15,925 bases of DNA. Source: CAZFPN01 sp044370655 (GTDB lineage: Bacteria; Pseudomonadota; Alphaproteobacteria; Rickettsiales; Deianiraeaceae). Numbering within the stretch: the stretch's first letter is position 1; each line of letters starts with the position of its first letter. Position numbers and translations under genes: made by a program. Below are positions 7,801 through 15,711 of the stretch, in pieces. The notes below the pieces were generated by a model. It did no database searches. It was not told the DNA's origin and worked only from the letters and a program-made list of their open reading frames with translations. Where the stretch lies: NCBI GenBank assembly GCA_044370655.1, contig JBILVD010000021.1, positions 1 to 15,925 on the forward strand, written 5' to 3'.

Positions 7801-8914
7801 TAGGAAGCCCACACTGATGAAGTTTAAGTTTAGGGCCAACAACAATAACAGAACGACCGGAGTAGTCCACCCTTTTACCTAATAAATTTTGCCTAAATCT
7901 ACCATGCTTTCCACTTAGAACTTCACTTAAAGATTTATAAAGCCTTCCGTTAGAATGTGCAACTTTAGACTTCCTCTCGTTATCAAATAACGCATCCACA
8001 GCTTCTTGAAGCATTCGTTGCTCGTTTCTAATAATAACTTCAGGAGCTCCAAGTGTAGCAAGGTTTTTAAGTCTATTATTTCTGTTGATAACTCTCCTAT
8101 ATAGGTCATTCAAATCCGATGATACAAACTTACCTGTATCAAGCATTAGGCAAGGTCTTAGATCTGGTGGAAGAACAGGTAAAATATCAACTACCATCCA
8201 CTCTGGCTTATTCCCAGACTTAATAAAGCTATCAATTAATTCAATTCTTCTAACAATAGATGCTTTTCTAGTTGCAGACTTAACTTCCGCAAGCTCGTTT
8301 GTGAGGATTTTTTTTTCAAGCTCTAAATCAATTCCAGTAAGAAGCTCTTTTATTGCGGAAGCCCCAATCATAGCTTTAAAGCTATCTTCGCCAAATTCAT
8401 TTAATGCATCTTCAAGCTCCTCAGAAGAAAGAAGTTTGCCTTTTTGTAGAGTTGTCGTCCCCTGCTCTACAACTATATAACTTTCAAAATAAGCAACCTT
8501 TTCAAGAGTTTTTAGTGGAATTTCAAGAAGAGTAGCAACACAGGACGGGCTTGAATAAAAAAACCAAGTATGAACAACTGGAAAAGCAAGCTCGATGTGC
8601 CCCATTCTCTCACGTCTAACTCCACTGTCAGTTACTTCAACTCCACATTTTTCACAAACTATACCACGATATTTGTATTTTCTGTATTTACCGCACAAGC
8701 ATTCATATGCTTTTTGAGTTCCAAAAATCACAGAACATAAAAGACCGTCCTTTTCTGGTTTGTTTGTTCTATAGTTGTAAGTTTCTGCTTTTTTCACCTC
8801 TCCATATGACCAAGAGCGAATTTTTTCAGGGCTAGCAAGACCAATTTTAATGATGTCAAAATCTGATTTTGCTGCCTCAAGCAATTTATTTGATAGAAAA
8901 GAACCAGTTGGCAT
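4820..8914 (-). CDS. rpoC: DNA-directed RNA polymerase subunit beta'
   Basis: Beta' forms the clamp and half of the active site of RNA polymerase. The 1364 residues are typical for Proteobacteria without large extra inserts. The N-terminal zinc ribbon has ligands C72, C74, C87 and C90. The Mg2+-binding loop NADFDGD is at 460-466. The bridge helix region GARKGLADTALKTADAGYL spans 772-790. The second zinc site is C801, C881, C888, C891. The trigger loop begins GTQLTMRTF at 920-928, and an SI3-type insertion fills about 936-1115 before DITGGLPRVVDLFEAR. One oddity is that residue 929 is Gln (CAA at 6130-6128) where E. coli has the trigger-loop His936. A nine-A run lies at 8308-8316. The ATG at 8914 follows the rpoB stop by 15 nt and has no clear Shine-Dalgarno. 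Confidence 0.98.
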   Translation of the reverse strand: MPTGSFLSNKLLEAAKSDFDIIKIGLASPEKIRSWSYGEVKKAETYNYRTNKPEKDGLLCSVIFGTQKAYECLCGKYRKYKYRGIVCEKCGVEVTDSGVRRERMGHIELAFPVVHTWFFYSSPSCVATLLEIPLKTLEKVAYFESYIVVEQGTTTLQKGKLLSSEELEDALNEFGEDSFKAMIGASAIKELLTGIDLELEKKILTNELAEVKSATRKASIVRRIELIDSFIKSGNKPEWMVVDILPVLPPDLRPCLMLDTGKFVSSDLNDLYRRVINRNNRLKNLATLGAPEVIIRNEQRMLQEAVDALFDNERKSKVAHSNGRLYKSLSEVLSGKHGRFRQNLLGKRVDYSGRSVIVVGPKLKLHQCGLPRRMALELFKPFIYSKLIMYGKAASIKVARAMVDAKTPEVLEILEEVTKCYPILLNRAPTLHRLGIQAFEPILSNHNAIELHPLVCTAFNADFDGDQMAVHVPLSIEAQTEARVLMLASNNIISLSSGEPIVTPTQDIVLGTYSATYMALDARTTDKIYISLREIDYDLNIEKTLEIYSKIKFCNIIRNEEGVIIEVKAHETTPGRVKLYKLLPENQIKIPFEYINKGFTKKDIHNFIDKVYDNFPNEIVSNFVDDLMRFGFEHATKTGVSIGKDDILVPASKPARIKETIEKTSEYEEQFREGYITAREKYNKITDAWQECANQVTEDMLANFKKNSDTKDINSIYMIAHSGARGSVTQIKQLAGMRGLIVKTSGEILETPIISNFKEGLTISEYFNSAHGARKGLADTALKTADAGYLTRRLVDVSQNCVVTEQDCKVHEGIIFSSRFEKNKLVKHVSKIAQGRILVKDVVLENGEVLIKAGELVSKEMAELLEKNNIHEIELRSIVKCKTQIGVCAKCYGADIVTRRIVEIGQPIGIIAAQSIGEPGTQLTMRTFQVGGVAFKSVDKPFINAEDDGIISFINLNFVKNRKGQKLVVSNNAGINLTTEKGKAHKYIIPYGSKLSISDGDVVKKGQKLADIEIHTTPIISEYKGKISVFDLINGVSYKEEENESTGIIDKTVIESNLHPGVRLLDERGDVIHNVSGNLLTYYFPVGSTVLVSEGDSIEIGDVIARLPKTAQKSRDITGGLPRVVDLFEARKPKNPEIISPCDGYVSDIKSYKTKKKIIITTNDGSEVHEFSVGSDSYIVVNSGSKIYKGDTIVSGEKNPYDILKIGGIDKLVEYILSEIQAVYELQGVKINDKHIEIIVKYMLRKVKVVSSNDSSLIEGQVIQLSEYEVMKEEMQTHGKTPPIVEPILQGITRASLETESFISAASFQETAKVLTFAAISGKRDKLVGIKENVVVGKLIPAGTGLTIGRIAKMVDSYKSNQEA

Positions 8915-8929
8915 AGTATTTTTTAAAAT

Positions 8930-11900
8930 TTAAAAATTGTTTAAAGATTCAAGTTCAACATCTAAGCAAAGAGAACGCAACTCTTTTATCATTACATTGA
9001 AAGATTCTGGAATTCCGCAAATGAAACTCTGAGAACCTTTAATTATAGATTCATAGATTGCTGTTCTTCCGTTAATATCATCCGATTTTACAGTTAACAT
9101 TTCTTGAAGCGTGTAAGCCGCACCATATGCTTGAAGTGCCCAGCATTCCATCTCTCCAAGTCTTTGTCCTCCAAAGTAAGCTTTACCTCCAAGTGGTTGT
9201 TGGGTTACTATACTATAAGAGCCTACAGACCTTGCGTGAACTTTATCTTCAACAAGGTGGTGAAGCTTCATTACATGCATATAACCTACGGTAATTTTTC
9301 TCTCAAATCTATTTCCCGTTTTACCATCGTATAAATCAAATTGACCGCTTCTTTCAAGCCCCATTCTTTCAAGCATATCACCAATTTCCGTCGCTCCTAT
9401 TCCTTCAAAAGAGGGGTTGGCAAATAAAACTCCTGTCTTCCATGAATTAATAACACCTGCAAATTCTTTATCGGAGAGATTTTTCAGGTAATTTAGGCTA
9501 TCTTTTATCATATTTTCGCCAATTACCATTTCTAGATAATCCTGTATTTCTTTCCTTTTTTTACCGCTATAATGCATTTCAAACAATCTTGAGCCAAGTT
9601 TTTTTGCAACAAGTCCTAAATGAGTTTCGAGTATCTGTCCAATATTCATACGAGATGACGCTCCAAGTGGGTTTAGAACAATTTCCACTGGGGTTCCATC
9701 CTCCATAAATGGCATTTCTTCCTCAGGTAAAACAATTGAAACAACACCTTTATTTCCGTGCCTTCCTGCCATTTTATCTCCTGGTTGCAATCTACGCTCT
9801 GTTGCAACGTAAACTTTCACAACCGCTAAAGCTCCTTGAGGTATGTCACCTCCATTCACAATATTAGAAACACTACGCTCGTAGTCTTCTTTTAGTTGTT
9901 TAACTTGACTGTAGTAGCTTTCTTTAGTGGCTTCAAAAGCTTCTAATACATTTGCCGAGGCGGGAGTCAATTTTAATTTTTCCTTAAATGAAAGTTCGTT
10001 GTACTCATTCTCTTTCATTTCAATAGATTTACCTTGTTTTTTAATACCAGATTTTTCAAATATCTTCCAAAGATTAGCGGAAACAATCCTTTCAAGAATT
10101 CTCTCTTGCTCTTCTCTAATGCTTGTTTGTTTCGTCATTTCTGCAAGTTCAATTTCCTTAAGCCTTTCATTTTTTTTCACTCCAGGGCGAACAAACATTT
10201 TAACGTCAATCACAGTTCCAGAAACTCCCGGAGGTGTTGTTAATGATGTATTTTTAACGCTTCCGTTTCTTTCTCCAAAAATTGCGGAAAGTAGTTTTTC
10301 TTCTGGAGTTTGAACATCTTGAATTTTAGGAGTAACCTTACCTACTAAAATATCGTCCGTTGTGATGAAGGAACCTATCTGTATAATACCACTCTCATCA
10401 AGTTTTTTTAGCATTTCTTCTCCTACGTTTGGTAGGTCTCTCGTTATTTCTTCGGCTCCAAGACGGGTATCACGGATAACAGCTTCAAGTTCTTCAATAT
10501 GAATTGATGTATAATAGTTTGCGTTAACGATTTTTTCAGAGATTATAATTGCATCCTCAAAGTTATAGCCATTCCAGGGCATGAATGCAACTAATAAGTC
10601 CTTTCCTAGAGCGATTTCTCCATCGTCTGTGCTAGGGCCATCTGCTAAAATTTGGTCTTTCTTAACAACTTCACCTACAGAAACTCGAGTGATGTGATTA
10701 AATGTTGTTCCATGATTTGTTTTAGCAAATTTCTTTAAATAATAAATATCAAAGGGTTTTTTAACATCGTCAACTTCAACAAAAATTATATCGTTTGCAA
10801 TTTTGGTTACCTTGCCATCTCTTCTTGCTTTGATTGAAACATCTGTGCTTTTTACAATGTCTCTCTCTAGCCCAGTCCCCACAACAGGAGCCATAGATTT
10901 AACTAGAGGAACTGCCTGTCTTTGCATATTTGCTCCCATTAAAGCTCTTGCTGCGTCATCACTTTCCACAAACGGAACTAGGGAAGCGGATATTGAAAGA
11001 ATTTGCTTTGGAGAAACTTCTATATACTGGATCTCTTCGGCAGATTTTACAACAAAATCCCCGCCATATCTACAACTTACTAATTCCTTAATAATATTAC
11101 CTTTAGCGTCAACTAAGTCTTTATCAATTTGTGCTATAACAAGCTCTTTTTCGGCTTCTGCGTCAAAATATTCAATTAAATCAGTCAACTTGCGATTCAC
11201 AACTTTTCTATAAGGTGCGGTAATAAAACCGTAGTTATTGATTTTAGCATAACACGCAAGAGTGTTAATTAAGCCAATATTTGCCCCCTCTGGTGTTTCA
11301 ATCGGGCAAATACGACTATAATGAGAGTGATGAACATCTCTCACTTCAAAGCCCGCACGGTCTCTTGAAAGCCCTCCTACACCTAAAGCTGTTATTCTTC
11401 TTTTGTGAACAAGATCAGAAAGTGGATTAGTTTGCTCGGTAAATTGAGAAAGGCGTGAAAGTAAGAAAAATTCTTTAATATCAGAGATAATAGTATTGAC
11501 GGAGATTATATCTGAAGGTAGCATTGATTTAATTGAGGAAGAGTTGAGTTTATCGGAAGAAAGACCAATTGCCTTGATAAATGCACTCTCGAAGTGGTTT
11601 CTAAATAGCTCCCCGACGGAACGTATACGTCTATTTGCAAGGCTATCTAAATCATTAAATTTTCTACTCTCCTTTCTTGCACTCAATAAATACTGAACAA
11701 CGCTTTTAATATCAGCTTTGGTAATTGAAGTTTGAGAAAGGTCAATATCTAATTCTAAAAGTGAATTGATTTTATATCTTCCAACTTCAGATAAGTCAAA
11801 ATATGTAGAATTAAAGAACAACCTATCAAAAACTGCAAGTAACTCCTCTGGCGTTGAAGGAACATTGAGAGCGAGAGACTTGAGTATAAGCCTTATACTT

Positions 11901-12988
11901 TCCTCTCTCGAATCAAAAAATTGAGTTAGATTTTTGTCTAAAAAGAACATTAAATCTCCTGATACGGCAGTATTTACGATAGAAAATGATATTTTTTCTT
12001 CATGCAAAACCTCAAGAGTTTGGAATGAAAGCCTTGAACCAATTGTTAAATCGCTACCTTTTTCTAGATTGATGTTTGAAGCAAGCCAACAATCTTCAAT
12101 AGAGCTGGTTGTAACATACATTTTTTGTTCAGGTCTTTGCTTTATAATAGAGCCTGATTTAAAAATAACTTCTCCCTTTTCGTTTAAAATATCTGCCTGA
12201 AAAGAAAGCTTTTTTCCAGAAATACCCTCAAATTTCACTTCAAATAAGTTGTTTTTGGAAGGTTGAAGTTTTGCTGTTGTAATAAAACCTTGCATTACTT
12301 CTTCAAGTGTAAAACCACAAGCGGAAAGAAAGGCTCCAACGGAGAATTTTCTTTTACGGTTAATTCTTGTGAATAATATTCCATTATTATTAAACTCAAA
12401 GTCAATCCAACTACCTTTATGAGGTATTATTCTTGCTGTATAGGAGTTTAAAGAACGAGCCTCGTCAGATTCAAAAAATACTCCGGGAGACCTGTGAATT
12501 TGAGACACTATAACTCTTTCAACTCCATTTAACACAAATGAAGCCGTATTCTCAGACATCAATGGGATATCGCAAAGATGTATTTCTTGCTCTTTAATTG
12601 AAGAAACTTCGGAAACTCCTGTTTCTGGGTCAATGTCAAAAATCACCATTCTAAATTTGACATAAAACGGTGCAGTATAACTAAGGGAACGAGTTATTGC
12701 CTCTTCTACGGTATATTTTGGTCTATCAAATCTAGAAGATATATATTCAATTGAAACTCGCCCAAAAGAATCGGAGATAGGAAAAAGCTTTCTTAAAGTT
12801 TTATCAAGTAGAGAGTTTTCCGTATTAATATTTTCAAGGTTATCGTAGACATTACCATCCTTTTCATAATTTTCTTTATTTTCCTCTGAAAATAGAAGAG
12901 CTTTGTATGAATTTTTCTGTATCTCTAGAAGATCAGAAAGATTGAAATTAGCAGATAGTTTTTTACCAAGGGTTATCCTAAAGGACAT
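8930..12988 (-). CDS. rpoB: DNA-directed RNA polymerase subunit beta
   Basis: Beta is the second catalytic subunit of RNA polymerase and the rifampicin target. At 1352 residues it is close to E. coli (1342). Recognisable blocks are VSQIHRSPGVFF (161-172), the rifampicin region at 511-536, GFEVRDVHHSHYSRICPIETPEG (546-568), ANMQRQAVP (686-694) and QPGDKMAGRHGNKGVVS (1068-1084), with the conserved lysines K1072 and K1080. Compared with E. coli, contact positions 510, 516 and 531 are Arg512, Glu518 and Thr533 (offset +2). The start ATG at 12988 gives an N-terminus (MSFRITLGKK) of normal extent. It lies 60 nt after rplL, a gap that includes a hairpin on the rplL stop. No clear Shine-Dalgarno is present. 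Confidence 0.98.
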   Translation of the reverse strand: MSFRITLGKKLSANFNLSDLLEIQKNSYKALLFSEENKENYEKDGNVYDNLENINTENSLLDKTLRKLFPISDSFGRVSIEYISSRFDRPKYTVEEAITRSLSYTAPFYVKFRMVIFDIDPETGVSEVSSIKEQEIHLCDIPLMSENTASFVLNGVERVIVSQIHRSPGVFFESDEARSLNSYTARIIPHKGSWIDFEFNNNGILFTRINRKRKFSVGAFLSACGFTLEEVMQGFITTAKLQPSKNNLFEVKFEGISGKKLSFQADILNEKGEVIFKSGSIIKQRPEQKMYVTTSSIEDCWLASNINLEKGSDLTIGSRLSFQTLEVLHEEKISFSIVNTAVSGDLMFFLDKNLTQFFDSREESIRLILKSLALNVPSTPEELLAVFDRLFFNSTYFDLSEVGRYKINSLLELDIDLSQTSITKADIKSVVQYLLSARKESRKFNDLDSLANRRIRSVGELFRNHFESAFIKAIGLSSDKLNSSSIKSMLPSDIISVNTIISDIKEFFLLSRLSQFTEQTNPLSDLVHKRRITALGVGGLSRDRAGFEVRDVHHSHYSRICPIETPEGANIGLINTLACYAKINNYGFITAPYRKVVNRKLTDLIEYFDAEAEKELVIAQIDKDLVDAKGNIIKELVSCRYGGDFVVKSAEEIQYIEVSPKQILSISASLVPFVESDDAARALMGANMQRQAVPLVKSMAPVVGTGLERDIVKSTDVSIKARRDGKVTKIANDIIFVEVDDVKKPFDIYYLKKFAKTNHGTTFNHITRVSVGEVVKKDQILADGPSTDDGEIALGKDLLVAFMPWNGYNFEDAIIISEKIVNANYYTSIHIEELEAVIRDTRLGAEEITRDLPNVGEEMLKKLDESGIIQIGSFITTDDILVGKVTPKIQDVQTPEEKLLSAIFGERNGSVKNTSLTTPPGVSGTVIDVKMFVRPGVKKNERLKEIELAEMTKQTSIREEQERILERIVSANLWKIFEKSGIKKQGKSIEMKENEYNELSFKEKLKLTPASANVLEAFEATKESYYSQVKQLKEDYERSVSNIVNGGDIPQGALAVVKVYVATERRLQPGDKMAGRHGNKGVVSIVLPEEEMPFMEDGTPVEIVLNPLGASSRMNIGQILETHLGLVAKKLGSRLFEMHYSGKKRKEIQDYLEMVIGENMIKDSLNYLKNLSDKEFAGVINSWKTGVLFANPSFEGIGATEIGDMLERMGLERSGQFDLYDGKTGNRFERKITVGYMHVMKLHHLVEDKVHARSVGSYSIVTQQPLGGKAYFGGQRLGEMECWALQAYGAAYTLQEMLTVKSDDINGRTAIYESIIKGSQSFICGIPESFNVMIKELRSLCLDVELESLNNF

Positions 12989-13039
12989 AATACTTTAAAT
13001 ATATCGAAGAAGAAGTTTTTTTAAACATAAATGGGTGAA

Positions 13040-13060
13040 GAAGTTAAATTATTTAACTTC
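13040..13060 (-). promoter_or_regulatory. Hairpin on the rplL stop codon, before rpoB
   Basis: The minus strand reads GAAGTTAAA, TAA, TTTAACTTC: a perfect 9-bp stem (13052-13060 with 13040-13048) whose 3-nt loop is exactly the rplL stop codon (13049-13051). No T-run follows, so it is not a full intrinsic terminator. The rplL-rpoB interval in E. coli carries an attenuator and an RNase III site that set stalk-protein versus polymerase expression. A similar role here is inference. Confidence 0.55.
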
Positions 13061-13414
13061 AACTTTACCACCAGCAGCCTCAATAGCTTTCTTGATTTTT
13101 TCAGCATCTTCTTTAGAAACTCCTTCTTTAATAGATTTTGGAGCCCCTTCAACAAGTGCTTTAGATTCGGCAAGACCAAGACCTGTAATTGTTTTTACTT
13201 CCTTAATTACGTTGATTTTATTTGCACCTGCATCAGCAAGAATAACATCAAAAGATGTTTTTTCTTCAACGATAGGAGCAGTAGCACCCGCAACAACCGC
13301 TACAGGAGCAGCAGCAGAAACTCCCCAAGCTTCTTCTAGTTGTTTTACTAAATCAGCAAGTTCTACTACTGTTAATTTTGAAAGTGTTTCTTTAATGTTT
13401 GTAAAGTCTGTCAT
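13049..13414 (-). CDS. rplL: 50S ribosomal protein L7/L12
   Basis: The stalk protein bL12, present in several copies per ribosome and recruiting translational GTPases. At 121 residues it is of usual length. The N-terminal dimerisation and L10-binding segment (about 1-33) is followed by an Ala/Val-rich hinge (AAAPVAVVAGATAPIVEE, 34-51). The globular C-terminal domain contains TGLGLAESKALVEGAPKSIK (77-96) and ends GGKVEVK. It sits 19 nt after rplJ. Its stop codon lies in the loop of a palindrome that may govern read-through into rpoB. The ATG at 13414 is preceded only by an A/T run, without a Shine-Dalgarno. Confidence 0.98.
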   Translation of the reverse strand: MTDFTNIKETLSKLTVVELADLVKQLEEAWGVSAAAPVAVVAGATAPIVEEKTSFDVILADAGANKINVIKEVKTITGLGLAESKALVEGAPKSIKEGVSKEDAEKIKKAIEAAGGKVEVK

Positions 13415-13433
13415 AAAAAAATAAATAAATTTG

Positions 13434-13937
13434 TTAATTTTCGTTTACATTATTCTGTGTTTGCCCTCCTAACGACTTCTCACGCTCAGAAAGAACACGA
13501 ACAAATTTGCTGTGCACTCCAAGTAATGTTGAAAGAAACATTGAGCGTAGCACTGGCATTGATGGCACTTTTGCAAGTTTTTTGATATAATCTTTGCTAA
13601 GTATCTGCTGTTTTTCCGCTCCTGCAATTACAGAATAACCTTTGTCAGCATATGCTTCAAGAAGCTTTGCAACTTCAACTGGCTCATTTGTAAAAACAGT
13701 CAAAATTTGTTTTGAAAAATTTGGAGTTATAGCATCAAGACCAATATTTTTTGCAACAATTTTACTAAGAGTATTTTTTGCAACAACACATTCTGCATTG
13801 TTTTTTCTCACTTCAGCTCTAAATTTTAGAGTGTCTGAGGCATTTGCTGCATTCATTTGAACTAGAAACACAAACTGGTTGCTTTGATACATTTCAGTAA
13901 GCTTAGCTATAAATTCTTGCTTTTCTTGTCTAGTCAT
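13434..13937 (-). CDS. rplJ: 50S ribosomal protein L10
   Basis: The uL10 stalk base, which binds 23S rRNA through its N-terminal domain and L7/L12 dimers through its C-terminal helix. The 167 residues fit the family. RQEKQEFIAKLTEMY (3-17), VVAKNTLSKIVAK (52-64) and the GAEKQQILSKDYIKKLAKVPS segment (106-126) are characteristic. It starts only 13 nt after rplA, so there is no room for the long L10-binding leader that precedes rplJ in E. coli. Any autoregulatory site would have to lie inside rplA or elsewhere. Confidence 0.97.
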   Translation of the reverse strand: MTRQEKQEFIAKLTEMYQSNQFVFLVQMNAANASDTLKFRAEVRKNNAECVVAKNTLSKIVAKNIGLDAITPNFSKQILTVFTNEPVEVAKLLEAYADKGYSVIAGAEKQQILSKDYIKKLAKVPSMPVLRSMFLSTLLGVHSKFVRVLSEREKSLGGQTQNNVNEN

Positions 13938-13950
13938 ACACTCAAAAAAA

Positions 13951-14640
13951 TTAATTTAAATTCTCAAGTAACATTCTAACGCCAACTCCCATAGTAGATG
14001 AAAGTGCAATGCTTAGAATATAGTTACCTTTTGTTGTTACTGGTTTTGCAAGTTTCACTGCATTTAATAAAGCAAGAATATTTTCCTCAATCTGAGTTGG
14101 AGTAAAGTCTATTTTACCTATTCCAAGATTAACGTTTCCTTGTTTGTCACTTCTAAATTCAACACGCCCCATAGCCAACTCTTTTAGGATTTTGGTTAAA
14201 TCTTTCGTTACAGTTCCAAGTTTAGGATTTGGCATTAAACCACGAGGGCCAAGTATTTTAGCAACAGGTCCAAGTTTAGGCATGACATCAGGAGTTGCAA
14301 CGCAAGTGTCAAAATTAATTTTACCCGCCTTTACATCTTCAACTGTAATAACTTCCGCCCCTAAAGATTTTGCAACTGCTATATCATCACCTTCAGCAAA
14401 AACGCCTATTTTAACTATTTTTCCAGTTCCGTTTGGAAGTACAACGGAGCCTTTTACTGTCTCATTTTTTTGAGTGTTAATACCAGTTTTTATTGCGATT
14501 TCAATAGTTTCATTAAACTTAACTTTGCATTTTTCTGCATAGTTTTTTGTCAAAATCTCAATCGCTTCACGCATATAGTAGAGTTTTTTCTCTTCCACTA
14601 AAGTATGCATTAACTTTTTTCTTTTTGAAATTCTAGCCAT
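13951..14640 (-). CDS. rplA: 50S ribosomal protein L1
   Basis: uL1, part of the mobile L1 stalk near the E site; in E. coli it also represses translation of its own operon. The length of 229 residues is normal. The signature stretch DVMPKLGPVAKILGPRGLMP (118-137) with NPKLGTVT is intact, and the C-terminal part FRSDKQGNVNLGIGKIDF is conserved. The ATG at 14640 is 12 nt after rplK and is one of the few starts here with a plausible short Shine-Dalgarno (AAGAG). Confidence 0.98.
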   Translation of the reverse strand: MARISKRKKLMHTLVEEKKLYYMREAIEILTKNYAEKCKVKFNETIEIAIKTGINTQKNETVKGSVVLPNGTGKIVKIGVFAEGDDIAVAKSLGAEVITVEDVKAGKINFDTCVATPDVMPKLGPVAKILGPRGLMPNPKLGTVTKDLTKILKELAMGRVEFRSDKQGNVNLGIGKIDFTPTQIEENILALLNAVKLAKPVTTKGNYILSIALSSTMGVGVRMLLENLN

Positions 14641-14652
14641 AGTCTCTTAAAA

Positions 14653-15111
14653 TTAATTCAACACTTTTTCATCATCTTCAACATCAATACCAATGGAGAT
14701 TGCAGTTCCTGCCAGTGTTTTAATTGCAGCCTCAATTGAAGCAGCGGACATATCTTGCATTTTTACTTGCGCAATTTCACGCAGTTTGGAAGTTTTGATT
14801 TTTCCAACACTTGTTTTACCTGCTTCTTTAGAACCACTTGTAAGACCAATTGCTTTTTTAATCAAGTAAGATGCAGGAGGAGTTTTAACTTCAAGAGTAA
14901 AACTTTTGTCTGAGTAATAGGTTATAATAACAGGTACGGGACCTTCCATTTTTGCTGTAAGAGCATTAAACTGCTTACAGAATTCCATAATGTTTAGACC
15001 TTTTTGACCTAAAGCGGGCCCAATTGGAGGTGCAGGATTTGCCTTCCCCGCTTGAACCACAAGTTTAAAGGAACCGACCAATTTTTTAGGACCAGATGTA
15101 GCGGCTTTCAT
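14653..15111 (-). CDS. rplK: 50S ribosomal protein L11
   Basis: uL11 binds the GTPase-associated region of 23S rRNA together with L10, and is needed for stringent-response signalling through RelA. It has 152 residues against about 142 in E. coli, with the extra residues at both ends. The thiostrepton-contact Pro-rich motif ANPAPPIGPALGQKGLNI is at 24-41. The C-terminal rRNA-binding domain REIAQVKMQDMSAASIEAAI is at 111-130. It begins 11 nt after nusG, so the L1-binding leader known from E. coli has no obvious place. Confidence 0.98.
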   Translation of the reverse strand: MKAATSGPKKLVGSFKLVVQAGKANPAPPIGPALGQKGLNIMEFCKQFNALTAKMEGPVPVIITYYSDKSFTLEVKTPPASYLIKKAIGLTSGSKEAGKTSVGKIKTSKLREIAQVKMQDMSAASIEAAIKTLAGTAISIGIDVEDDEKVLN

Positions 15112-15122
15112 AATTTATATAT

Positions 15123-15668
15123 TTAGTTTATCTTTTCAGCATCGTCAAATGCAACAGTAAGGTGTGTCTCCTTTTTAAATACAAGGATAGATAAAGTAAG
15201 AAGCTTTTTTTGTTTATCTACAGCTAAAACTGTGCCTTTGAATTCGTTAAATGAGCCAGACTTAATTTTTACAATATCTCCAATTGCAAAAGTCTGCCCT
15301 TCTATATTTGATTGGTGAACCTCTGATATCTTACCGACCATTCTTTCGTATTCTGTATCAGGAATTAATTTAGGACCTCCCTTTCCATCACTTAAAAATG
15401 AGTAGACCTTGGGAACACTAAGAACTGCATCTTTAGTTTTGTCATTCATTGCCATTTTTAAGAATATATATCCTGGGTAAAGTTGCTTCTCTCTAACTTT
15501 TTTGCCAGTTTTCACTTGAATTGATGGTGAGTAAAGCTCCTCAAAGTGCGAGCTTAAATTTGCTGCCTCATAATTAAGTTTGATTTGGTGCATAATACTA
15601 GCTTCGGCACCTGAAACAACCTTAATGGCAAACCAACCTTTTTTTCCTAAACTCGATATATTTTCCAT
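15123..15668 (-). CDS. nusG: Transcription termination/antitermination factor NusG
   Basis: NusG binds the RNA polymerase clamp through its N-terminal NGN domain, and Rho or ribosomal S10 through its C-terminal KOW domain. With start ATG 15668 the protein has 181 residues, the usual size. The NGN domain starts at GWFAIKVVSGAE (11-22) and includes QLYPGYIFLKM (62-72). The KOW domain covers about 125-181 (GDIVKIKSGSFNEFKGTV). The frame stays open upstream to a TTG at 15734, but that codon lies inside the promoter, between -35 and -10, and would add 22 hydrophobic residues, so I reject it. An AGGGGAAG at 15685-15692 lies 16 nt from the ATG, long for a Shine-Dalgarno. secE, the usual upstream neighbour, is absent; an IS1595 gene diverges instead. 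Confidence 0.95.
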   Translation of the reverse strand: MENISSLGKKGWFAIKVVSGAEASIMHQIKLNYEAANLSSHFEELYSPSIQVKTGKKVREKQLYPGYIFLKMAMNDKTKDAVLSVPKVYSFLSDGKGGPKLIPDTEYERMVGKISEVHQSNIEGQTFAIGDIVKIKSGSFNEFKGTVLAVDKQKKLLTLSILVFKKETHLTVAFDDAEKIN

Positions 15669-15711
15669 TACAAATAAAACAAAACTTCCCCTGAAAAAAG
15701 TAATAAGTAGG

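Noticed and set aside
8085..8480. Long plus-strand open frame (131 codons) opposite rpoC, and similar ones opposite rpoB (9927-10313, 10803-11213), rplL (13035-13424) and rplA (14144-14473).
   Set aside because: All lie opposite strongly conserved genes and show compositional shadows of their codon patterns; no family resemblance is seen.
12989..13048. Independent promoter for rpoB in the 60-nt gap after rplL.
   Set aside because: No -35/-10 pair with reasonable spacing stands out from the AT-rich background.
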